Assembly (NCBI GenBank): GCA_012522615.1
Contig: JAAYKB010000025.1
Location: 1-22,555, forward strand
Reading direction: 5' to 3'
From: Clostridiales bacterium
GTDB taxonomy: Bacteria; Bacillota; Clostridia; Oscillospirales; Acutalibacteraceae
DNA: 22,555 bases
This document shows positions 15,144 through 22,521 of this stretch, in pieces. Position 1 is the stretch's first letter, and each line of letters starts with the position of its first letter. The notes under the pieces are model-generated. The model saw only the letters and a program-made list of their open reading frames with translations, was not told where the DNA came from and did not search any database. The translations under genes and the position numbers were made by a program.

Positions 15144-16025
15144 CTACTCTTCTTCTGATAAAACTTCCTCGCCCCCAACGTACTTAAAAGAGTGTTTAGC
15201 CATTCTTTTCCCTACCGGAGGAAGTTGCATATAATTTCCGTACATTGTCTTAAGTATTAAATCGGAATTTCGAGGGACAGGGAACAAGTACCCCTCAAAT
15301 TTAACCATTTTCGGCTCGCCGAATGCATCTTTTGGGAATGTTTCTTGTTTAGGCGGATAAGAGCTGGCGAAATTTACCCAATAGCCTGTTTCAGCCTTAC
15401 CGTTGTAAAATGTTACTAATTTCCTTAATTTTGAATGTAGCTTTTTAAAAGAATAAAAATAGCTTAAAATTTTATAAACCTTTCTTCGCTTGGAATTGGC
15501 TTTAATATACTTGACTTTCAGCAATAACATATCGCGGTATTTTCTTATTTTAATTCTTCTCTTTTCGCTTTCAACCGCTATACCTTGGTCCAATGGAAAA
15601 ACATCTACGAACGGACCTTGATATTTTTCAGGGAAGTTATCTATGGTGTTAATAAACCCGGTATTCTTTGTTGTTATTACCTTTGAAAAAATAATATGAT
15701 ATTTTTCATATGTGGTTTCATTGAGTAAAAGACAGTTGTTGATTTCTTGCTTCCCAAACAGTTTTACAAACCTATCATAATCTTCCCGCGGCATGACAAT
15801 ATCGGTATCATCATCCCATGGTATAAAACCTTGATGCCTAATTGCCCCTAATAATGTTCCTTCGGCCAAATAATACGTTAGGTTGTTCTCTTTGCAAAAG
15901 CTGTCGATTGTTTTTAATATATCTAATTGAATTAATTGAAGTTTACGCAGACAATCTCTATTATATATTCCGTTGCCCTTGGATGCTTTATTTGTTCTTT
16001 TCAACTTCTTATATATCTTTTTCAA
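15144..16025 (-). CDS. licD: LicD-family phospho/phosphono-transferase, stand-alone copy
   Basis: A 293-residue protein of the LicD family, whose members move phosphocholine and related groups from a CDP-activated donor to sugars. The core motif is EGTLLGAIRHQGFIPWDDD at 55-73 followed by TDIVMPREDYDRF, with the acidic DDDTD cluster; further landmarks are GPFVDVFPLD (137-146) and FPVPR near 248-252. Over 39 core residues it is identical at 33 positions to the LicD domain in the preceding four-domain protein. It is translated in the same frame as that protein: a single TAA (16032-16034) separates them, followed by AGTATT and a TTG at 16025. No good ribosome binding site is visible, and no ATG occurs before the LicD core, so the start is uncertain (TTG at 16004 is another option). 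The gene is very AT-rich. In this operon the likely cargo is a CMP-activated phosphonate. Confidence 0.85.
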   Translation of the reverse strand: MKKIYKKLKRTNKASKGNGIYNRDCLRKLQLIQLDILKTIDSFCKENNLTYYLAEGTLLGAIRHQGFIPWDDDTDIVMPREDYDRFVKLFGKQEINNCLLLNETTYEKYHIIFSKVITTKNTGFINTIDNFPEKYQGPFVDVFPLDQGIAVESEKRRIKIRKYRDMLLLKVKYIKANSKRRKVYKILSYFYSFKKLHSKLRKLVTFYNGKAETGYWVNFASSYPPKQETFPKDAFGEPKMVKFEGYLFPVPRNSDLILKTMYGNYMQLPPVGKRMAKHSFKYVGGEEVLSEEE

Positions 16026-16031
16026 AATACT

Positions 16032-19000
16032 TTATATTTTTTTCGGCATTCTGAAATAGCAAAGCATCAAATGCTTACTGGATTTAATCCTATTAAACAC
16101 CTTTTTTTTATAAGCTTTTGATTTAAATGATTTTAAATAGTAAGGATTCTTTCTCCATCTTTTAAAGTTGCTGTCCAAATATTCGTATGCACATTTTATG
16201 AAATCAATCGCTAATTTTTTGTCGTTGCAATGTTTCAAACTATTTATTCTAGTAAATATCAATATACGACATTGTTCCTCTATTTGTCTGTAACATAAAT
16301 CAAAGCAGCCGTTTTTCTTATAAAAATTAATAATACTGTCGCAAGAGTCAAATATATCAAAAATTTTTCTGTTTATAGTATTTGTTATTGCTCCCGCTCT
16401 ATCAACTATATAATTATAGAACGGCTCATCGACCAACTCAATTTTATTTGCTAAAAGCAGTATATTGTATGTTGTTGCGGAATCTTCAAAATGCTGGCCT
16501 TTCGGGAAGAAGATATTATTATCAGTAAACAACTTCTTTTTATATAATTTATTCCATGCATATGGTTTTGAGGCTAATATTATTTCCGGGCTTTCCTTAA
16601 CAGAGCTGCCAAACGAATTTTTATGTGGCATATCTTGAACTACACTTTTGCCAGTGGATTCGGAGATTCTATTGATTCTGCATACAACAACGTCAGAATC
16701 CGTGTCCTGAGCTTTCCTCAGCATTTTTTCATACATATCATGTTCGACAAAATCATCACTATCTACAAAGCCGACAAACTCGCCGGCAGCATGCTTTAAT
16801 CCGAAATTACGTGCATCCGAGAGGCCGCCGTTTTTCTTTGTAAATGATTTGATAATTTCAGGATACTTTTTCTTATATTGCTCAATAATATCCTGTGAGT
16901 TATCAGGTGACCCGTCGTTAACAACAATAACTTCTATATTTCGTAATGTCTGCTTAACCAACGAACCAAGACATCTTGGCAGATATTTTTCTACGTTATA
17001 TACAGGAACTATAATTGAGACCTTCACATCTGTTGGTATAGAAGATATTATATTATCATTATAGTTTTCGTCAGCAAAACTTTCATCTATAGAGAAACTA
17101 TGTGTTCTCCCGCTACGGATTTTCTTCGAAGGCAGTTTCATATAATCTTTACCGTATATGGTTTGCAGTATATACTCCGCCTCGCTTGGAACAGGCAGCA
17201 TATGTCCCTCAAAAGGAATATAACGCATTTCACCAAAAAAGCTTGCAGGGAATACCTGCTTAGCCAAAGGATAATAGCTGCACAGATTAACCACATAGTT
17301 TCGCGGCTTATTGTTGAACCTACGCATTGTACGGTTAACCCATTTGAAAAGCGTTTCTGCACTAATAAACTTGCTAAGCACCCTCATAGCATAGCGATGC
17401 GGCTTTCGTTTCATAACCAGCGAAAAACCCGATTTAATAAACAAAAATCTTCTAAAAAGACGAACAGTACGCATCTGTATTTTCTGTGCAACGCTGAACT
17501 TTCTGGGCACATAATCAAGAGGGAAAACATCGATATACGGTCCACTATACATTGCACAATTGTCCGATTTTTCCTGAATAAACTTTGTTTTTCTGGTAAT
17601 CTGAACTTTGGCTCCTAAAACCCAGTGCTTGGGATTGGTCTCAAAAGAGTCCAGGTTATATCCGACGGGAAAGTCTTTCTGTGCAAGCTTGATAAAACGG
17701 TCATAGTCGTCTCTGGGCATCAATATGTCCACATCGTCATCCCATGGAATAAATCCGCCATGACGTATGGCGCCCAGCAAGGTCCCCTCGCCGAGGTAAT
17801 AGGTGATATTGTGCTTTTTGCAAAATTCGTGTACCACCAAGAGGATTTCCAGCTCGAGCTGCTGAAGCTCCCTTAGTTCTTTTTTGTTTTTTATCATTGT
17901 CTTTTTGCTTTCAGGATTATCTTCCGAATCGTTCAGTCCGAAAATCTCTTTATATAATTGCCTTATATCATCGCGGCTTAAGACAATCGGATTATTGCCC
18001 AAACGAACAGGATTAACCGAATCGGTCAAAATCTCAATATCGTCTTGGTTTTTAAGCTCTGGAGCCTCCAATCCAATCAAATCCAGAATAAACTCAAACT
18101 GCTCCGCAACATCTATATCATGCGCTGATTTTATGCCAAAAACGTCTTTGTATATCTCCAGAGCGCTTCTAATATGCCCGACAGCAATCCCTTCTGCGGT
18201 TTTGTCCATGTTTTCAAGCATGAAACGCCAGACCGCGGGCAGACACAGGCTGACGGCATGACCGTGCGCAATACCGTACATCGAAGTAAGTTTATAGCTC
18301 ATTGCGTGGGCTGCCGTGGTCTGCGAAATATTAATCGCCTTGCCGCTGAAATTGGCGGCCTGCATCATTTTTTTAAAGGATTCTCTGTCCCCCTTGAGAT
18401 ATGGGAGAATATTGTCGACAATAAGCTGCAATCCTTTTTGGGCGTAATCCCGGCATTTTTGGTTGGAATTTACCGACCAAATAGCCTCGATACACTGACA
18501 CATGGCGTCCAGCATGGTGGACTTTTTCTGGTATGCCGGGAGAGTTTCAAGAAATTCAGGCTCGAGAAACACATATTCGGGCACGATGGAATCATGAGAA
18601 ATGGATTGTTTCTCATTATTAAAATAAAGCACGCTGAACCTTGTCGATTCGCTTCCGGTCCCGGCCGTGGTCGGTATAGCCATACTCTTGACCGGAGAAT
18701 AAACAAAACCCTGCTCAAGGTAATTCTTATCCTTGTCCAGAGCCGAAAACAGCTTTATATTTTTTGCGGTATCAATCGCGCTGCCCCCGCCCACGGCAAT
18801 GATAAAATCGCATTTCTCATTTCTGAACAGCTCGACCCCTTCGGCAACCTCTTCATAGAGCGGATTGGGGCCAAAGCCGCTGAACCTGACAAAATCAATC
18901 GACAGATTGTTAAAATATTCACTTATAAACAGCTTATCGAATACGCTGTCACAAACCAGCATGGGTTTCTTTACATTATTTTCGGCCAGAATTCTCGGGA

Positions 19001-19766
19001 TATTTATGAAATCTCCCGTCTCGTCGAATATGACCTGCTGGTCAAAATCAAACTGGCGGATGTCCTCCGATACACGCTCCAGATCATTCGGGGTGTCAAT
19101 CTCATCAATATAATAGTTTTCATATGAAAATATTTTTATATCCAGACGGTCCAGTATTTCATTGAGCGCGTTTTCTGCATACACCTTATCATTGCCCGCA
19201 TTTATAAACCGTTCTACCTGCTCTGCCCATGCAATAAGCTTGTCCTTCTCAAGCTTGTACAACGGCTGAAAGGCATAACAGTTGGAATCGAATATATTAA
19301 TCGATACCTCGCGGATTGAATCGGAAATAACTCTGGCTTTGAAGTCCTTTTCCGGCAACTCTTTTGACTTGTTCACCACAGCCAGCGAACCGTCGCTGCT
19401 GTCCAGAAGATCCCGAATAAGCTTTTTATCAAAAACCAAATCCCCATGAAGCAACAAGGCGTCATCATCAAAATGCTCTCTTGCCAGATACATTGAATAG
19501 ATATAGTTGGTTTTATCATAAATCGGGTTGTTCACAAAGGTAAAGCTAAGACTTGAAAACTCGTCTGATTTACACACCTGTTCAAGCTGCTCTTTAAAAG
19601 GTCCGGTCGTTATTAAAAAATCGCGAATCCCACATTCACTTAAAATTCTCAATTGTCTATGAAAAATAGTTTCCCCGTTTTTTAAGACTGCCATAGACTT
19701 ATGACTGCTTTTCGTTAATTCCCCCATTCTGTTGCCCAAACCGGAATTAAATATGATTGCCTTCAA
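16032..19766 (-). CDS. four-domain phosphonate protein: LicC/PntC-like cytidylyltransferase - phosphonoacetaldehyde reductase-like ADH - LicD - GT2
   Basis: A 1244-residue chain with four recognisable enzymes. (1) Residues 1-235: LicC-like nucleotidyltransferase, with NSGLGNRM (7-14), Lys23, HGDL (107-110, Asp109) and DEIDTPNDLE. (2) About 240-615: iron-type alcohol dehydrogenase, with GGGSAID (326-332), PTTAGTGSESTR (365-376), Asp420, His487 and HGHA (501-504); the usual first metal His is Gln424 here (DAMCQCIE), which I recall from phosphonoacetaldehyde reductases such as PhpC. (3) About 628-895: LicD, with EGTLLGAIRHGGFIPWDDDVD (660-680 region). (4) About 914-1244: GT2, with SIIVPVYN, VNDGSPDN and DSDD (1002-1005). 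Expected route: reduce phosphonoacetaldehyde to 2-hydroxyethylphosphonate, activate it with CTP, transfer it to a sugar, and add sugars. The start is TTG at 19766, because a stop codon lies immediately upstream in frame and GGGAG precedes it. The downstream third is much more AT-rich than the first half. Confidence 0.88.
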   Translation of the reverse strand: MKAIIFNSGLGNRMGELTKSSHKSMAVLKNGETIFHRQLRILSECGIRDFLITTGPFKEQLEQVCKSDEFSSLSFTFVNNPIYDKTNYIYSMYLAREHFDDDALLLHGDLVFDKKLIRDLLDSSDGSLAVVNKSKELPEKDFKARVISDSIREVSINIFDSNCYAFQPLYKLEKDKLIAWAEQVERFINAGNDKVYAENALNEILDRLDIKIFSYENYYIDEIDTPNDLERVSEDIRQFDFDQQVIFDETGDFINIPRILAENNVKKPMLVCDSVFDKLFISEYFNNLSIDFVRFSGFGPNPLYEEVAEGVELFRNEKCDFIIAVGGGSAIDTAKNIKLFSALDKDKNYLEQGFVYSPVKSMAIPTTAGTGSESTRFSVLYFNNEKQSISHDSIVPEYVFLEPEFLETLPAYQKKSTMLDAMCQCIEAIWSVNSNQKCRDYAQKGLQLIVDNILPYLKGDRESFKKMMQAANFSGKAINISQTTAAHAMSYKLTSMYGIAHGHAVSLCLPAVWRFMLENMDKTAEGIAVGHIRSALEIYKDVFGIKSAHDIDVAEQFEFILDLIGLEAPELKNQDDIEILTDSVNPVRLGNNPIVLSRDDIRQLYKEIFGLNDSEDNPESKKTMIKNKKELRELQQLELEILLVVHEFCKKHNITYYLGEGTLLGAIRHGGFIPWDDDVDILMPRDDYDRFIKLAQKDFPVGYNLDSFETNPKHWVLGAKVQITRKTKFIQEKSDNCAMYSGPYIDVFPLDYVPRKFSVAQKIQMRTVRLFRRFLFIKSGFSLVMKRKPHRYAMRVLSKFISAETLFKWVNRTMRRFNNKPRNYVVNLCSYYPLAKQVFPASFFGEMRYIPFEGHMLPVPSEAEYILQTIYGKDYMKLPSKKIRSGRTHSFSIDESFADENYNDNIISSIPTDVKVSIIVPVYNVEKYLPRCLGSLVKQTLRNIEVIVVNDGSPDNSQDIIEQYKKKYPEIIKSFTKKNGGLSDARNFGLKHAAGEFVGFVDSDDFVEHDMYEKMLRKAQDTDSDVVVCRINRISESTGKSVVQDMPHKNSFGSSVKESPEIILASKPYAWNKLYKKKLFTDNNIFFPKGQHFEDSATTYNILLLANKIELVDEPFYNYIVDRAGAITNTINRKIFDIFDSCDSIINFYKKNGCFDLCYRQIEEQCRILIFTRINSLKHCNDKKLAIDFIKCAYEYLDSNFKRWRKNPYYLKSFKSKAYKKKVFNRIKSSKHLMLCYFRMPKKI

Positions 19767-19806
19767 TTAGTGAACACTCCCATCATCTTATTGACAACAT
19801 ATGGCT

Positions 19807-20925
19807 TTAAACCGTAGCGCTTCCAAACACCCTCATCATGTTTATTTTATTTTGTTCCGGGGTGATGGTAGGCCTGCCGAGATTATCCCTCGATCCTTGT
19901 TTTACATAGATTATCATGGCGCTTAGCTGTTCATTTTTTAGATGATTAAGCCCATCTTCCACCTGACTTTTTGTTGCCGCGGTATAAACCTTTTTAAATC
20001 CGCACGACAATAAGATGTTCTTTATATCAATGTCAAACCCGACGGTAGGCTGCCCGCCGACAGATTCATGCGCGCCGTTGTTTATCAATATATATTTGAA
20101 ATTCTTCCCCGCATGTTTTGCGGCAACCCCCATGCCGCCCATATGCATGATAAAGGAGCCGTCTCCGTCAATGCAAAAAACGTCTTTGTCGGTTCCGAGC
20201 GACATGCCGAGAGCGATTGAAGCGGTATGCCCCATCGAGCCTACCGTCAAAAAGTCGTGCTCATGCCCCTCGTTGCGTCTTTCCCTGATTTCAAATATCT
20301 CTCTCGATGTCTTTCCGGTCGTCGAAACAATAAAAGAGTCCTTGTCAACGTTCGATATAATGCATTCAAGCGCCTCTTCGCGCAGCATTTCATATTTCGA
20401 TTCGGGTTTTGGGGTTTTATATTCGGAAAAGCTCCCCTTCCTGATAATAAGCGCAATCGGTTTTGAATTTTGAGACATATAATTATAGCAGTAATCAATC
20501 TGACTCTTATAATCATCTTCAAGTATCAGGTAATCAATACCCATGGTTTCAAACAAAGACAGGGTAACCTTTCCCTGCTTTACATGTTGGGGTTCATCCT
20601 TGACACCCGGCTCTCCCCTCCAGCCGATTAATAAAAGCATGGGGATTCTGTAGACATCCTCGTCGGCAAGCGATAACAGCGGATTAACCGCATTTCCCTG
20701 CCCGGAGTTTTGCATATAGACAACCCCGAATTTCCCGGTCGAAATATGGTAACCCGAGGCAATTCCGATAGCATTGCCTTCGTTTGCCGCTATTATATTA
20801 TTGCTTTCCGTGCTGTTCATTTTAATACATGCGCAAATATTCTTCAGCAGGGAGTCGGGCACACCCACAAAAAATTCAAGCCCTCTCTTTTTCAGATAAC
20901 TGAAAAACTCTTCGGTATTTATCAT
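19807..20925 (-). CDS. ppd: phosphonopyruvate decarboxylase
   Basis: A 372-residue thiamine-diphosphate enzyme that decarboxylates phosphonopyruvate to phosphonoacetaldehyde, the step that pulls the unfavourable PEP mutase reaction forward. The N-terminal PYR-type domain carries FVGVPDSLLK (19-28) and AANEGNAIGIASGYH with the activating Glu (about 46-60); the family-specific GWRGEPGVKDEPQHVKQG lies at about 101-118; the cofactor-binding GDGSFIMHMGGMG...NNGAHESVGGQPT region lies at about 253-293. Length is typical for the family. The ATG at 20925 has AAAGGGGA five bases upstream. It follows pepM by 79 bases containing a small hairpin and precedes the four-domain gene by 40 bases. Confidence 0.95.
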   Translation of the reverse strand: MINTEEFFSYLKKRGLEFFVGVPDSLLKNICACIKMNSTESNNIIAANEGNAIGIASGYHISTGKFGVVYMQNSGQGNAVNPLLSLADEDVYRIPMLLLIGWRGEPGVKDEPQHVKQGKVTLSLFETMGIDYLILEDDYKSQIDYCYNYMSQNSKPIALIIRKGSFSEYKTPKPESKYEMLREEALECIISNVDKDSFIVSTTGKTSREIFEIRERRNEGHEHDFLTVGSMGHTASIALGMSLGTDKDVFCIDGDGSFIMHMGGMGVAAKHAGKNFKYILINNGAHESVGGQPTVGFDIDIKNILLSCGFKKVYTAATKSQVEDGLNHLKNEQLSAMIIYVKQGSRDNLGRPTITPEQNKINMMRVFGSATV

Positions 20926-20967
20926 AAAAATCCCCTTTATATGCTTTTATGCCGTTTCATATATCAT

Positions 20968-20989
20968 CCCCGCAGAGACACCTACGGGG
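20968..20989 (-). other. intercistronic hairpin between pepM and ppd
   Basis: On the minus strand CCCCGTAG pairs with CTGCGGGG (eight pairs, one G-T) around a six-base loop. There is no T tract after it, so it is more likely an RNA-stability or processing element or a partial attenuator than a terminator. Confidence 0.5.
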
Positions 20990-21004
20990 ATAACACTATT
21001 GCAT

Positions 21005-22324
21005 TTACTTTTCTTCCGGAATGAGGCTTAACACCTCTTTAATGGACATACAATCCTGATCAACTTCCTTGCTTCGCCCGTACTTTAATATCTTCTCTGC
21101 CGTACGCAGCATAGCCGGATACGCACTTCTAAGCAGGTGATTTGCATAGATAATAATGTTTCCGCCCATCTCGCAAAGCTCTTCTTCGGTAAAATGATTG
21201 TAAGATGTAGGAACCAGAACCACCGGTATATGGGGGGCAAACTCTCTGAACCTTTTCAGGAAATCTGCAATCTCCTTGCCGTCCTTCTCTTTGCTGTGAA
21301 TCATAACGGCATCCGCGCCGGCGTCAATATATATCTTCGCCCTATTTAACGCATCATCAATACCGGCGCCTGCAATCAGGCTTTCCAGTCTCGATATAAT
21401 CATAAAGTCTCTGGTTAGTTGCGCCTGTTTTCCGGCATTTATTTTTTTTGCAAATTCATACGGATCGTCTAATACCTGAACGGCGTCGGTGCCAAAAAGC
21501 GAGTTTTGCTTAAGTCCGGTTTTATCCTCAATGATTATTGCGGAAACCCCCAGCCTTTCGAGGGTTCTGACATTATATATAAAATGCTCTGTCCTGCCGC
21601 CGGTATCACCATCGAGAATAATAGGCTTGGTGGTTACCTCCATTATCTCGTTAATGGTATTTATTCTGCTTGTCAAGTCAACAAGCTCTATATCCGGCTT
21701 CCCTTTGAACGATGAATCGCAAAGGCTGCTGACCCACATGGCGTCGAATTCTTTTATTTCGCCTTCTTTTTCTACTTTTACATTTTCCACTATCAGTCCG
21801 CTTAACCCGTTGGATGCTTCCATCACGCGTATATATGGCTTGAGTTTAAGCATTCTTCTTAGCTTCGCCCTGCGAATATCGGGAGTGTTCAGGATTGGTC
21901 TTAAACGATAGTCGATTTCCGTCCCCGAAACGCCGCTGGTATAGGGGAATTCTACAAGCTCTCCGCCGTATTCGGCAAGTATATTAAGAACCTCGGCTCT
22001 GATATTCGACTGTATACCGGTCTTCCAATCATCACCGTGAACGACATAATCCGGCTTTAATTCACGGAGGTTTTTTGCATAGGACAATGTATCCTGTCTG
22101 ACTACTCTGCTCACACTTTTGAGGCTTTCAAAAATCCGTTTTCTGACCTCAAAATCAAGAATCGGCAACCTTTTATATGTCGCAATAACATCATCCGTCA
22201 ATATGCCGACAATTACTTCACCGAGCTCGGCTCCTTTTTCGATGATATTGATATGCCCGCTATGTATTATGTCTGCGGATACAGCAATATAGACCGTCTT
22301 TTTTTCAGCGTTTTCTTGTTTCAT
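21005..22324 (-). CDS. pepM: phosphoenolpyruvate mutase with N-terminal HxGH nucleotidyltransferase domain
   Basis: A 439-residue bifunctional-looking protein. Residues 1-140 are a cytidylyltransferase-like domain of the TagD/ECT type: the HSGH motif at 21-24 (HxGH) and GVSGTEID (131-138) at the usual position of the second nucleotide motif. Residues about 150-435 are PEP mutase, which forms the C-P bond by converting phosphoenolpyruvate to phosphonopyruvate: EASNGLSGLIVE (169-180), DGDTGG (238-243), and the diagnostic EDKTGLKQNS (266-275), which separates PEP mutases from isocitrate-lyase relatives. The ATG at 22324 has AGGAG eight bases upstream; an in-frame TTG at 22345 lies upstream of that site and is rejected. 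It is the first gene of the phosphonate operon. Such fusions are known among PEP mutases; what the nucleotidyltransferase half activates here is open. Confidence 0.95.
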   Translation of the reverse strand: MKQENAEKKTVYIAVSADIIHSGHINIIEKGAELGEVIVGILTDDVIATYKRLPILDFEVRKRIFESLKSVSRVVRQDTLSYAKNLRELKPDYVVHGDDWKTGIQSNIRAEVLNILAEYGGELVEFPYTSGVSGTEIDYRLRPILNTPDIRRAKLRRMLKLKPYIRVMEASNGLSGLIVENVKVEKEGEIKEFDAMWVSSLCDSSFKGKPDIELVDLTSRINTINEIMEVTTKPIILDGDTGGRTEHFIYNVRTLERLGVSAIIIEDKTGLKQNSLFGTDAVQVLDDPYEFAKKINAGKQAQLTRDFMIISRLESLIAGAGIDDALNRAKIYIDAGADAVMIHSKEKDGKEIADFLKRFREFAPHIPVVLVPTSYNHFTEEELCEMGGNIIIYANHLLRSAYPAMLRTAEKILKYGRSKEVDQDCMSIKEVLSLIPEEK

Positions 22325-22415
22325 TTTTAATACTCCTGCCGTCAATTTGTAATGTCTGAAAACAATAGAAATCCCTAATTAATAAGCATCATGTCAGACG
22401 CAAAAACTCCAAATC

Positions 22416-22444
22416 AGTATATAGTTGCTAACAATAAATGTCAA
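22416..22444 (-). promoter_or_regulatory. main promoter of the phosphonate operon
   Basis: On the minus strand a perfect TTGACA (22439-22444), 17 bases, TATACT (22416-22421). The predicted start near 22409 gives a leader of about 85 bases to the pepM ATG. The match is near consensus, so the operon may be expressed under ordinary growth conditions. Confidence 0.8.
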
Positions 22445-22492
22445 GTTTTGTCCTTTTATCGCCTCATCTTTCGAACAACAAACATGTTATAT

Positions 22493-22521
22493 ATTCTATC
22501 ATAGAACATGCGCATAATCAA
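22493..22521 (-). promoter_or_regulatory. second, upstream promoter candidate with a dyad over its -10
   Basis: On the minus strand TTGATT (22516-22521), 17 bases, TAGAAT (22493-22498). A 13-base palindrome (TTCTATCATAGAA, 22494-22506) covers the -10 region. If active it would give a longer leader to pepM. This is a weaker match than the promoter at 22416-22444. Confidence 0.4.

Noticed and set aside
18174..19127. A 317-codon open frame on the plus strand
   Set aside because: It lies wholly opposite the nucleotidyltransferase/ADH part of the four-domain gene, has no recognisable motif or good ribosome binding site, and is a codon-usage shadow.
16032..22324. 2-aminoethylphosphonate or a phosphonate antibiotic as pathway product
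   Set aside because: No aminotransferase, HEP dioxygenase or peptide-ligase genes are in the window; the reductase domain points to hydroxyethylphosphonate instead. Genes elsewhere could still change this.
21005..22324. Isocitrate lyase or methylisocitrate lyase instead of PEP mutase
   Set aside because: The EDKTGLKQNS motif and the adjacent phosphonopyruvate decarboxylase are diagnostic of PEP mutase.
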